Source: an uncultured bacterium
GTDB lineage: Bacteria > Cyanobacteriota > Vampirovibrionia > Gastranaerophilales > Gastranaerophilaceae
Length of the DNA stretch: 64,000 nucleotides
Assembly (NCBI GenBank): GCA_902765215.1
Contig: CACWZA010000001.1
Location: 1-64,000 of the forward strand
Reading direction: 5' to 3'
Both the position numbers and the translations under genes were made by a program. Below are positions 50,022 to 59,143 of this stretch, piece after piece (position 1 is the first letter of the stretch; each line of letters opens with the position of its first letter). The notes under the pieces are model-generated. The model saw only the letters and a program-made list of their open reading frames with translations. It was not told the DNA's origin and made no database searches.

Positions 50022-52682
50022 TTATAATATTATTTCTTTTTTTAACAATGTTTTTAAATCGCTTTGTGCCTTATATAGAGATTCTTGTAGCGTCATTATC
50101 TTATGATATTTTTCTGCAATAACATTTTGCTCTTCTATAGAAGGAATATCAATGCAAACGTGTTCAAAAAAGCCCGTCATATTCCAAGTGCCATTATCAC
50201 TATTGGAAGCATATTCTAAGAAAGTTTTTCTATATGCTATGGCTAACCATTGTAAGTTAATTTTATATTTACATTCTTCGTTCTTATATAAAATATATGC
50301 ATGATCATTTATTGTATAATTACCTTTCGGTAAAAATTTTGTATAACCAGCTTTTCCATTCCTTGTTACTAAAAGTCCTTCTTTGTCTTTAAAAACTTTT
50401 AAATCCTTACCTTTAATTTTAATTTTTGAGATTTCTCCCATACTTGTATCATCTTCGGTAGAAGATGATAGTATTTTATATTTCTCGCCATTAATCTTGA
50501 TAGATTGATATATTATATCTTCAGTTAGCCCAGAATTTCCGCTCATATATTTCAAAACCTTGTTAATCGGCTCGCTATATACCTGATAAGGATGTTCTAT
50601 TACTTTTAAAGAATCATTGGTAACATTTTTAAATTTAATTTTTAAAGAATTTAATATATTTATAGAAAGTTCTTTATTCTCATCAAAGGTTGTGTATTCA
50701 GGATCATATGGTCTTAGGTAATATTCTGGTAATAATGTACAATATTTATCATTTGCAATATCTTTAATATTAATATTTCCACCCTTGCGGAATCTACATA
50801 TTTCACCTTTTTCGTTTATCCATTCAGTACCTTTTGTATCTTTATCATCAAAAGTCAACCAACGAGACTCTAAAAGACCTGGCATTTCTTCTCCACCAGT
50901 ACTAACCCATCCTGATATTTCATCATGCATCCAACCATTCCGATTATTTCTTAATTTAGTAGGGAAACGTTTATCTGAATTCGCCAAACCATCATTATCT
51001 ATTATATACATCCATATTGGTTTTGATTGTATTTTTGTACTTTTATCACTTCTTTTAGTTATAAATACAGCATAAGTTTTTTCTTTTGTATATGGTGCAA
51101 AAGCAAATTTAGGTAAAGAAATAATAGCATCTATATTACATTTTTCCAAAAGTTCTTTTCTTAATTCTTTTAATGTTGGATTTTCTAATACTCCATCGGG
51201 AATTATTATACAAGATCTTCCTCCAACTTCTAATAACTCTATTATTCTAAATAAAAATGCTACTTCACATCTTGTTGAAGATAAACTGGTTGTTTTCGCT
51301 TTAATCGTTCCATTGCCGTATGGTGGATTTGTAATTATATACTGATATTTCTTTTTATCTAATAAATCTGAAGTAATTTTCTTTAGAGGTTTTAATGAAT
51401 TATCATCATACATATTTGTATGACCATCACCAACAAGAAACATGTTAAGTCTTGTTCTAGATATATTTTCACCTCTAACATCTATTCCATAAAAACATTC
51501 TTCTGATAAAAATTTAATAGCATCTTTGTTTAATGTCCCAGATTTTTCCCAATTATTTTTCAACACTTTAAAACTTTCAGTTAAGAATCCCCCAGTACCG
51601 CAAGCAGGGTCAAGAATATTAAATTTATGATTTTGATTAAAGAATTGTTCATTCTGTAATAATAATTTTGCAAATATATGTGTATAATGTCTTCTTGTAA
51701 AATATTCGCCAAAATCTTTCTTTTCTTTTGCATTTGCAAACATTTCGTATACTGCACCAAATAAATCAAAGCCAGTACCATGTAGTGGTTTCATACTATC
51801 AATAGTGTCATATATTAATTTTACATTAGATTTACCAATTAAGGGTTTTTCACCATTTATACCATTTATTAAATCATATACTACATCCATCAAATTTTTA
51901 AATTCACCAAATGATGTTTCTTGTTCGAGATTTGCTATATACTGGCTTAGATTACCGACTAATTTTGTTTCTTTTAAAGTTTCATTTTTTTCATTATTAT
52001 CAAGACAACCTGACCAATACATTAAACTATTGTCTATACGATTATCAATTTTTTGTTTTTCTTCAAAATACTCTAATGCAATAAAACCAATAGTAAAATC
52101 TATTTTTTGAACATTATCTTTAAAGTTTATTCCTCTATATATATTTGCCAATTCCCATAATTTTTTATTAAAAATTGCTTCCGATATAGTTGAAATTGAA
52201 TCAACATTAGTTAATATATTTGTCAATTCAGGATCTTTTGTTAATCTGTTTTTAATTAGCCTAAATATATCTATTGTCTGAAATTCCCTAATAGGATTTC
52301 CATTTAATGAAATTTCTTTTAAATTTTTAGCATTATAAAATATAGTTTTTTTGCAATTTGTTACTATAAAATAAGGTAATTTAAGTTTTTTGGATTTAGT
52401 GATACCTTGTTTTATTGCATCTTTCCAATCCTTATCTCCAACTACACAATCATCTTTTGCTTCCGCATATGCTACGAGATTTTCAATATATTGTGTGTCA
52501 TTTGAACCATCATATTCAAATTCAGATATCAATATATCTGGTCTTTTAGAACCCGTATATTTTGAAAAAGTAGTATCATTAACTATTTGCCTAAAAGGAA
52601 TACTTAATTGATTTACCAAGACTTCATTAATTAATCTTGATACGGACAATGCTTCTTGTTTTTTAGGTTTATTATTTGCCAT
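50022..52682 (-). CDS. single-chain restriction-modification protein (nuclease-N6-MTase-specificity)
   Basis: A protein of about 886 aa that combines three activities. The N-terminus resembles an HsdR-type PD-(D/E)xK nuclease: RPDILISEFEYD and LVAYAEAKDD supply Asp, Glu and Lys. The middle is an N6-adenine methyltransferase with motif I DPACGTGGF (about 358) and motif IV NPPYG (about 453), preceded by FGEYFTRRHYTHIFAKLL typical of HsdM. The C-terminal ~220 residues resemble a type I specificity domain, ending SIEEQNVIAEKYHKIMTLQESLYKAQ. This is the type IIG layout. The ATG at 52682 is preferred; an ATG at 52694 is also possible. AT-rich, likely horizontally acquired. Confidence 0.85.
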   Translation of the reverse strand: MANNKPKKQEALSVSRLINEVLVNQLSIPFRQIVNDTTFSKYTGSKRPDILISEFEYDGSNDTQYIENLVAYAEAKDDCVVGDKDWKDAIKQGITKSKKLKLPYFIVTNCKKTIFYNAKNLKEISLNGNPIREFQTIDIFRLIKNRLTKDPELTNILTNVDSISTISEAIFNKKLWELANIYRGINFKDNVQKIDFTIGFIALEYFEEKQKIDNRIDNSLMYWSGCLDNNEKNETLKETKLVGNLSQYIANLEQETSFGEFKNLMDVVYDLINGINGEKPLIGKSNVKLIYDTIDSMKPLHGTGFDLFGAVYEMFANAKEKKDFGEYFTRRHYTHIFAKLLLQNEQFFNQNHKFNILDPACGTGGFLTESFKVLKNNWEKSGTLNKDAIKFLSEECFYGIDVRGENISRTRLNMFLVGDGHTNMYDDNSLKPLKKITSDLLDKKKYQYIITNPPYGNGTIKAKTTSLSSTRCEVAFLFRIIELLEVGGRSCIIIPDGVLENPTLKELRKELLEKCNIDAIISLPKFAFAPYTKEKTYAVFITKRSDKSTKIQSKPIWMYIIDNDGLANSDKRFPTKLRNNRNGWMHDEISGWVSTGGEEMPGLLESRWLTFDDKDTKGTEWINEKGEICRFRKGGNINIKDIANDKYCTLLPEYYLRPYDPEYTTFDENKELSINILNSLKIKFKNVTNDSLKVIEHPYQVYSEPINKVLKYMSGNSGLTEDIIYQSIKINGEKYKILSSSTEDDTSMGEISKIKIKGKDLKVFKDKEGLLVTRNGKAGYTKFLPKGNYTINDHAYILYKNEECKYKINLQWLAIAYRKTFLEYASNSDNGTWNMTGFFEHVCIDIPSIEEQNVIAEKYHKIMTLQESLYKAQSDLKTLLKKEIIL

Positions 52683-52777
52683 ACTACCTACCATCCTTTA
52701 CGAACTATGTAAACAGACTTTATTCCACAGTAATTGTAAAGAAATGTTAAGAAAAATTCATCATCTGTTTAGATTAT

Positions 52778-52969
52778 TTAAAACCCTCTTTCTCGATCCT
52801 TTTCAGGTGGTTTTTGTGCCTCTCTTGGTATTAGCCAACATTGTCCACATTTAAAAGCTCTTTCAATTCTACCTTCAGCACAATAAATCTGTACTCGCCT
52901 TTGCGAAATACCCCATTCCTTTGCACATTCTCTTGCTGTTTTTAAATAATCAGATATGTTTTTCTTCAT
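52778..52969 (-). CDS. small HTH DNA-binding protein
   Basis: A 63-aa protein that begins MKKNISDYLKTARECAKEWGISQRRVQIYCAEGRIERAFK, a helix-turn-helix of the excisionase/MerR-like class (a W-G-I-S-x-R-R-V-Q core), and ends in a basic tail. Such small HTH proteins occur beside restriction-modification and mobile genes. The start is the ATG at 52969; the longer frame runs through a terminator stem. It lies 95 nt upstream of the restriction-modification gene in the same direction and could control it. Confidence 0.72.
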   Translation of the reverse strand: MKKNISDYLKTARECAKEWGISQRRVQIYCAEGRIERAFKCGQCWLIPREAQKPPEKDRERGF

Positions 52970-52984
52970 AATAATGAAACAAAT

Positions 52985-53014
52985 AAAAAAGGCTCTCTTT
53001 TGAGAGCCTTTTTT
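52985..53014. terminator. bidirectional rho-independent terminator
   Basis: A 13-bp perfect stem AAAAAAGGCTCTC/GAGAGCCTTTTTT with loop TTTT. It ends the class III aminotransferase transcript on the minus strand and separates it from the island genes. Confidence 0.9.
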
Positions 53015-53030
53015 ACTATATTTTATGTTA

Positions 53031-54470
53031 CTACGATAACTTAGTAAATAACTGATCGAGCAATGAAAGTGCCATATCAATTTCTGCGTAAGAAATAGTT
53101 ACTGCAGGAACTAAAGTTATTGTATTATTATAATGGCTTCCTTTGTTAAGAATCAAGCCGCATTTCTTGCCATTGTATGACAAGTTACCCTTTAATCCTT
53201 CAGCCAAAATCTTGTTCAGTAATTCAGGGTCAGGAGTATATCCGTCCTCTGTTACACATTCGATTCTTAAAGCCAAGCCCAAACCGTCAACGAAACCGAT
53301 GCGTTTATGGCGTTTTTCTAATTCTTTTAAGCCATCTAAGAAGTATTTACCCTTGTTAGCAACTTCTCTTTCAAAATCGCCTTCTTCAAATGTACTCATA
53401 ACTTCATAACCTGCTCTCATACCGATAGGGTTGTTGCAGAAGGTTGAGTGAGTTCTGCCGTTTGGCCATATTTCAGGGTTGATTAATTCTTCTTTTGCCC
53501 ACATACCACCAAGCGGATTTAAACCGTTTGTTAACGATTTGCTGAAGGTAATTACATCAGGTTTAACATCATAGTGTTCCATAGCCCACAATTTACCTGT
53601 TCTGTAGAAGCCCATTTGGATTTCGTCGTCTACAAGTAATACACCAAAATCGTCTAATACTTTCTTTAATTCTTTGAAGTATCCCTTTGGTGGAATAATA
53701 TATCCGCCTGAACCCTGAACCGGTTCAACGAAGAATGCACCCATTGCACATTCTTTTGAAGAATGGTCATAAATACCTGCGCAATTATCTTCAAATTCGC
53801 GTCTTAACTGTTGAACACAATAGTAGTTGCAAGAGTCACATTTCTTTCCGTAAGGACATCTGAAACAATATGGATATGGAACAAAGTGAGCCTCATCAGC
53901 AAAATGTCCAAATGCCTTTCTGTATCTGTAACCTGCTGTCAAGCAGCTTGCACCTAATGTTCTTCCGTGGAAACCACCAAAGAAAGAAAACATTCTGTTT
54001 TTGTGAGTGTAATTTCTAACGAGTTTCAAAGCATCTTCAATAACTTGTGAACCGCCTACATTGAAATGTACACGACCTTTTCTTCCGAATCTTTTGATGT
54101 TTGCCTTAGCAATTTTTTCGGATAATAAAACCTTATAATCATATTGGAAGTGTGAAGAAATTTGTGGTAAAGTATCCAACTGATTAACAACAGCATCTCT
54201 GATTCTTTTGTTTTTATATCCCAAGTTACATGCTGCAAACCACATTTCTAAATCCAAATATGGTACATTTTCTGAATCATACATAAATGATCCGTTACAA
54301 TCTCTGAAAACTTTAGGGTTAGCATCAGCGTGAATTTTATCACCGTATGTACAATATTCTTTGTCTATACTTGCGAGTTCCTCATCTGATATATCAAGTC
54401 TAGAGATTTCTTCTTCTTTTCTGTTGATTTTCTTTAAATTTGTTGCAAGTTCTTTTTCCAGTATCGCCAT
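53031..54470 (-). CDS. class III PLP-dependent aminotransferase
   Basis: A 479-aa fold-type I aminotransferase (ornithine/GABA/lysine type) that would move an amino group from a terminal amine or amino acid to a keto acid. It has GGSQVIEDALKLVR and FGGFHGRTLGASCLT, FVEPVQGSGGYIIPPKGYF, the PLP-ring Asp in LLVDDEIQMGF and the PLP lysine in TFSKSLTNGLNPLGG. A Cys-rich insertion CFRCPYGKKCDSCNYYC (about 203-219) may bind metal. The start is the ATG at 54470 but is uncertain; a second ATG lies four codons upstream. Substrate unknown. Confidence 0.8.
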   Translation of the reverse strand: MAILEKELATNLKKINRKEEEISRLDISDEELASIDKEYCTYGDKIHADANPKVFRDCNGSFMYDSENVPYLDLEMWFAACNLGYKNKRIRDAVVNQLDTLPQISSHFQYDYKVLLSEKIAKANIKRFGRKGRVHFNVGGSQVIEDALKLVRNYTHKNRMFSFFGGFHGRTLGASCLTAGYRYRKAFGHFADEAHFVPYPYCFRCPYGKKCDSCNYYCVQQLRREFEDNCAGIYDHSSKECAMGAFFVEPVQGSGGYIIPPKGYFKELKKVLDDFGVLLVDDEIQMGFYRTGKLWAMEHYDVKPDVITFSKSLTNGLNPLGGMWAKEELINPEIWPNGRTHSTFCNNPIGMRAGYEVMSTFEEGDFEREVANKGKYFLDGLKELEKRHKRIGFVDGLGLALRIECVTEDGYTPDPELLNKILAEGLKGNLSYNGKKCGLILNKGSHYNNTITLVPAVTISYAEIDMALSLLDQLFTKLS

Positions 54471-54768
54471 ATTCCCATCCATTTTTACTAATACACTTAC
54501 TTTATCTATTTTACCGCAAAATAAACAAAATAAATAATTTTGTAATATTTTATTAAGAAGTGTAATATTTACCATATTTCAAAAAATATGGCTATTCTAC
54601 TGATATTAGCGATTTTGAGGCACTTTTATACATGATGGGTGATATACTTTTTGCAACACATAAAGTTACATTTTATGACTTATATTAAGAATATGTCATG
54701 CAAAAATGATTCACGCACGCATACAAAAACAAGCCACAAATTCCCAATTTCCCCAATAATGATTATGA

Positions 54769-55398
54769 TTAATCCCACTCTTTCAATACATCTATAACAT
54801 CACGGAAAGATGTGAAATGAGTATGTTGTATATTATTTTCTTTACAATACTTATGCAAATTCTTTGAAGCAAAGAGAAAATCAGCCTTTGATGCTATACA
54901 TAAATCACTTGTTCCGTCACCTATGTAACAAAATTCTTTCTCTTTTACCTTTTGGCACTTGCACATGCCCGCTTTTTTATCGCAATCTTCATTGTAATAA
55001 GGAAATTCAATACTAAACTCCCCGTCTTTATAAATCAGATTGTTTGCATAATATGGGATATCCAGATTATAGCGTTCAAGAATTTTTTGGATAAATAAAT
55101 CAAATCCGTCACTTACTATTGTTAATTTAATATTTTTTGATTTAACATAATCTACAAACTCTAAGAAATAATCATCAATTTCAATGGAATTAATATAATC
55201 GTCTAATTGTTTCTGAGAAACATTTTTCAACAGACCAACCTGAATGACCGCATTTTCCCTTGATGAAATTTTACCTTCCACCCAAAGTTTTTCCGATTCC
55301 ATCCAGTTTGGAGCATATAACTCAAAGAAACAATTAACTGAATCGTCTTTTGTTATAGTTCCGTCAAAATCACAATATATTGCTTCTATCTTCTTCAT
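54769..55398 (-). CDS. HAD-superfamily phosphatase (MtnX-like)
   Basis: A 209-aa haloacid dehalogenase-type phosphatase. The nucleophile motif is IYCDFDGTIT (Asp10 and Asp12 region), motif II is IVSDGF (about 95), and motif IV is YIGDGTSDLC (about 155), with Lys in KKAG and KEKE between. The layout matches the HAD-IB/MtnX-like phosphatases, which remove phosphate from small substrates such as those of methionine salvage. Four Cys residues (DCDKKAGMCKCQK) may bind metal. A TATAAT lies seven bases before the ATG. Confidence 0.82.
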   Translation of the reverse strand: MKKIEAIYCDFDGTITKDDSVNCFFELYAPNWMESEKLWVEGKISSRENAVIQVGLLKNVSQKQLDDYINSIEIDDYFLEFVDYVKSKNIKLTIVSDGFDLFIQKILERYNLDIPYYANNLIYKDGEFSIEFPYYNEDCDKKAGMCKCQKVKEKEFCYIGDGTSDLCIASKADFLFASKNLHKYCKENNIQHTHFTSFRDVIDVLKEWD

Positions 55399-55405
55399 AT
55401 TTTTA

Positions 55406-55411
55406 ATTATA
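55406..55411 (-). promoter_or_regulatory. -10 box 7 nt before the HAD ATG
   Basis: Minus-strand TATAAT, seven bases, then ATG at 55398; no Shine-Dalgarno. Same geometry as the promoter at 214-219. Confidence 0.4.
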
Positions 55412-55438
55412 CAATAACGAAAGAAAAATATTAAATTA

Positions 55439-58036
55439 TTATTTTATTTCCTTAAAAATTAAATTAATCTTGTTGTTATTAATATCCCCGTCTAAATGTA
55501 CTCTGTAATAAATTGTATGCTTCTCATCGGCTTTTATTGCAGGAATTTTTGAGAGTTCTGCTTTATAGATTTCCTTTGATTTTTCAGGTCTGAACACAAC
55601 CTTTAAAATTAATCTTAAAGGCACACAGAAAACTCTTATCCCTTTTGGCGCTTCTTTGTTATATTTCCAAAACAGCTGCAAATCAGCGAGCTGTTTTTCC
55701 ATTTCATAATTGCCTTTCAGATACATTGCAGATAATTCATGCCAAGTTGTTACATTTATATTTTTTATTTCTGTATTATGAACATCAAATGTACCCTTTA
55801 TGTCATCCTTCATTAAATCTTTTTGTGACAAATCAATATTTATTATTTCCGATAATTTATACTTTGAGTTTTGAATCATAAACTCAGTATCGCCAAGTTT
55901 AGGCAAAAACCCTTCTTTTACTTCAAAATCACAATGAGCATCTATATATTTGAACATGTCTTTTGCGCTAAGTTCGACTTTTGCACTTGCAGTCCCGTCG
56001 ATTTGATCCTGAAGGTTAAGCATCATATTAGCCGCCTTATTTGAATCTATATTTTTTGCTTCAAACGACATTTTTGATATATTTTTGCCGAAATCATAAA
56101 TACCTTTTGCAAACACTGTTCCGCCTGCAAAATTCAGCTGATTCATTTTGAAATCAAACACATTATTTTTCATACTGCCGAGCAGTTTTACATTATTGAG
56201 TACAAACTTATCTCTCTTTATCTCATTAATCGCTATTTCCCAGTTATTGATTGTAAGATCAAACTCTTTAACTTTTCTTGAAATATCTTTTGAATCTAAT
56301 CTGTTAGCTTTAGCAGGCTTTTGGGCGGTTTCATTTGTTGTTTTCAACACAAGTTTATCCAAAAAAAGTTTCATGTTATAAACCAAATTTTCACCAAAAA
56401 TATTATTTTTTGCAGTTAGTTCTGCCGAATATTTTTCACCTTTGTATAACCCGTCAGATGTTATATTAAACAACCCGTCTTTTGATACAATATGTGCTTT
56501 TTCAATATGAAACGCCTTAAGTCTTGCTTTCACAATATCAAAGGTTCCCAATACCTGATTGTTTTTGAAATCATATTTTAAATCACCCTGAAATTCGCCG
56601 CCTCTTACCTTCTCGCCAAATGAACCCATAACAGAGATTGGGGCATATCCGTTCGTATGACACGATATATATTGAGGAACAAATCTGTCAGGGTCTGATT
56701 TATCTATATTTTTAATAAATAAACCGTCACCTGAAAGGATAATATTTTCTCCGTTTGAATTGAAATAAGAATATTTATATTTTCTCAAATACAAATCGCT
56801 ATTGTCTTTGAAGGTATTCCCGTATATTTTTCTTTTATAATCTCTCAACCCCAGATAAAAAGAATTGAAAATCATGTCACTTTTTTCAGGAATATCTATA
56901 TTGTAATATACATCGGGTTTCCTTAATTTTAACTTATAAACAAGATTAACCTTAACAGAGTTTAATACGGTAAGATTAGGAACATACTTAAACTTATTGG
57001 TAAGGGTTGTGTCCATCGTACCGACAACCAATTTCTTTTGAGGATTTAATAAATCCGTAATCTTTAGAGTGTGGGTAACTTTTTCTTTTCCTAATGTACC
57101 GACTGCAGTCGAGTCAACATTTTGCCCTCTAAAATAAAAAACTGCATCTTTAAAATATAAAGGAATACCAAACCATGCTTCTGCACCGAGATTGTTTGCA
57201 GTACAAGTTCCCCAAATACCGTCTTTATCTAATTTCAAATCTACATTAGCAGTTCCTTTAAAATTTGTGAAATTTTCAATAAACTTTCTTTCATGCTCTT
57301 TTAATTTCTGAATATGCAGAATTGTTGCCATAAGCTCAGATGCCGGAAGCTTTTCACCAATTATTTTAAAATCAGGATTTTTATTTTTATTAACCAAAGT
57401 ACCGTCTAAATACAAGTGAGAATTACCTAAGGTTACTTCAAACTTATTTGCTTTAAGTTTATTATCTACAACTTGCAGCGAACCGGAATCTCCTATATTT
57501 ACCCCTTCTTTTAAAAACGGGGTATTGACGGTGATTTTTAAATTTATAACACCCTTTACTGCATCTATCTTCTGAACATTTATATTTGCTTCATCAGATT
57601 TATAAACCAAATTTGAAATATGAATTTCAGGAATGTTCTTTAATTCAAATTTGCTCTTTTTTTTGTTTGGTTTTTCTTTTTTAAACTGCTTAAAATAATT
57701 TCCGTCAATAAATATATTATTTGCACTAACAAAAGCCAGATGCTTATTTAACAGTTTGTATTTCAAATAAAAATTATTTATATCCGCAACAGAAACATTA
57801 TTATTTTTTGCATTAAGGTTATCGAATTTAAAAACAACCGTAAGCAGAGGGGATATTTTCAGATTTAAACCCGTAACAGTTGTTTCTGTCCCGCTTTTTT
57901 GATTAACAAAATGACAAAGGTCTTTTTGTACAGATTTGCTGTTTACCAATTGAGGGAGCAATAACACTATCCCCAGATACAAACCAACAACTAATAATAA
58001 TAAAACACAAAAGGTTATTTTAAAAATCTTCTTCAT
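55439..58036 (-). CDS. AsmA-like envelope protein
   Basis: An 865-aa protein with one N-terminal membrane anchor (about 5-28) and a long repetitive beta-rich periplasmic part, as in the AsmA/TamB/YhdP family, whose members form grooved beta structures that help move phospholipids to the outer membrane. AsmA-like features are SKSVQKDLCHFVNQKSGTETTVTGLNLKISPLLTVVFKFDNLNAK at the start (split here by function: chain-like strand repeats) and SFEAKNIDSNKAANMML near 660, typical of the AsmA C-terminal region. It has no partner gene here. Confidence 0.72.
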   Translation of the reverse strand: MKKIFKITFCVLLLLVVGLYLGIVLLLPQLVNSKSVQKDLCHFVNQKSGTETTVTGLNLKISPLLTVVFKFDNLNAKNNNVSVADINNFYLKYKLLNKHLAFVSANNIFIDGNYFKQFKKEKPNKKKSKFELKNIPEIHISNLVYKSDEANINVQKIDAVKGVINLKITVNTPFLKEGVNIGDSGSLQVVDNKLKANKFEVTLGNSHLYLDGTLVNKNKNPDFKIIGEKLPASELMATILHIQKLKEHERKFIENFTNFKGTANVDLKLDKDGIWGTCTANNLGAEAWFGIPLYFKDAVFYFRGQNVDSTAVGTLGKEKVTHTLKITDLLNPQKKLVVGTMDTTLTNKFKYVPNLTVLNSVKVNLVYKLKLRKPDVYYNIDIPEKSDMIFNSFYLGLRDYKRKIYGNTFKDNSDLYLRKYKYSYFNSNGENIILSGDGLFIKNIDKSDPDRFVPQYISCHTNGYAPISVMGSFGEKVRGGEFQGDLKYDFKNNQVLGTFDIVKARLKAFHIEKAHIVSKDGLFNITSDGLYKGEKYSAELTAKNNIFGENLVYNMKLFLDKLVLKTTNETAQKPAKANRLDSKDISRKVKEFDLTINNWEIAINEIKRDKFVLNNVKLLGSMKNNVFDFKMNQLNFAGGTVFAKGIYDFGKNISKMSFEAKNIDSNKAANMMLNLQDQIDGTASAKVELSAKDMFKYIDAHCDFEVKEGFLPKLGDTEFMIQNSKYKLSEIINIDLSQKDLMKDDIKGTFDVHNTEIKNINVTTWHELSAMYLKGNYEMEKQLADLQLFWKYNKEAPKGIRVFCVPLRLILKVVFRPEKSKEIYKAELSKIPAIKADEKHTIYYRVHLDGDINNNKINLIFKEIK

Positions 58037-58069
58037 AGATAATATTTTATTATAAAAATATTATTCAAA

Positions 58070-58101
58070 CAAAAAACGGACTCTTTAATCAAGAGCCCGT
58101 T
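58070..58101 (-). terminator. rho-independent terminator
   Basis: On the minus strand ACGGGCTCTT/AAGAGTCCGT (one G-T pair) is followed by six T residues. It ends the two-gene AI-2E transporter operon. Confidence 0.85.
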
Positions 58102-58116
58102 TCATATAAATATTTA

Positions 58117-59142
58117 TTAGTATGTAAACTTATAAGTTTGTCCGCCCTTTTTGATTGTAAACTGAAGCGGTTTCGGATCATCCTTGAATTTTAAACAAAG
58201 TATTCTCATTGAAGAATTTGCCTTTAACTCATAATTTTCAGGTAAAGAATGAGCATATCTTGACGCTTCTTTTATAACTCTTGCAAGTCTTACATTGTTT
58301 GCAACGGTAAAACCTAATGACAATCCGCCGGTAGCAACTGCTAACGGAACGCCTAAATTATCAGCAAGGTCTAATCTGTCCATATCCACAAATGTTGATG
58401 TTGTAACATCCTTAAGTGATGCAAGTCTTTCTGAGGAAACTTTTTCTACCATTATGTCAGCATCCGAATTATTTTTAACAACATATTCAAATGCGTGAAC
58501 ATATTTATTTTCTTTATTCTTTAAACGATATTCATTGACTGTAACAGTAACATCAGCATTTGCATTATAAAATTCTTCTGAGTCAACACAAGTTAAATCA
58601 ATCGGATCATTATCCTCTGAATACTCAATAGCAGAAGTTTTTTCATTCCCTTTTGACATTTTATCATTTAATTTACTCATACCTTTTTTAAGCGGTTTTA
58701 AACCGTCAGGAAGCGTAAATAAACCGTCTAACGCACCTGATCTTGCATAATCTACAAAATCAAACTTATATTCTTTGTATGCCTCCTCATCTTCAAGTGT
58801 TTCATAATCATAGTTCTGACTTTTAAAGAACTCAGTAACTCCGTTATCATCTTTATCATATTTAGTATCCGTTACAATGTATACATCAGTATCGTGCAAA
58901 GCAGGATAGAATTTCATATAATAATGTTCATCACCGTACGCTGCATAATACGCATTTCTTGCAAGCTTCTTTACCTCGACTTCTTTACCTAAAATGCTGT
59001 CTACCACAGGTACAACTTTTCTGATATTTTGACCTTTGATTCTGTATGCGTGATAGTCTTTTATCATTCCGGCAGCATTTGCTGTTGCTGCGAATAGTAC
59101 AAGTAACGATAAAACACAAAAACCTTTTAGCAATTTTTTCAT
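58117..59142 (-). CDS. secreted paralogous protein 1 (with 60409-61455)
   Basis: A 341-aa exported protein (signal peptide MKKLLKGFCVLSLLVLFAA, cleaved near NAA). It is a paralog of the protein at 60409-61455: shared blocks are ENKYVHAFEYVVKN, SERLASLKDVTTSTFVDMDRLDL, ALPENYELK and LKFKDDPKPLQFTIK. Residues about 240-260 have Gly-rich hydrophobic sequence. The start at the ATG 59142 follows the SD AGGAGA and overlaps nothing, one base after the transporter stop. Fold and function are unknown; location suggests an envelope role. Confidence 0.6.
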   Translation of the reverse strand: MKKLLKGFCVLSLLVLFAATANAAGMIKDYHAYRIKGQNIRKVVPVVDSILGKEVEVKKLARNAYYAAYGDEHYYMKFYPALHDTDVYIVTDTKYDKDDNGVTEFFKSQNYDYETLEDEEAYKEYKFDFVDYARSGALDGLFTLPDGLKPLKKGMSKLNDKMSKGNEKTSAIEYSEDNDPIDLTCVDSEEFYNANADVTVTVNEYRLKNKENKYVHAFEYVVKNNSDADIMVEKVSSERLASLKDVTTSTFVDMDRLDLADNLGVPLAVATGGLSLGFTVANNVRLARVIKEASRYAHSLPENYELKANSSMRILCLKFKDDPKPLQFTIKKGGQTYKFTY

Positions 59143-59143
59143 A

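Noticed and set aside
52695-53030. Right attachment site of the tRNA-Ser island
   Set aside because: No further copy of the tRNA end (ATTCCTCCTCCA) was found on either strand here.
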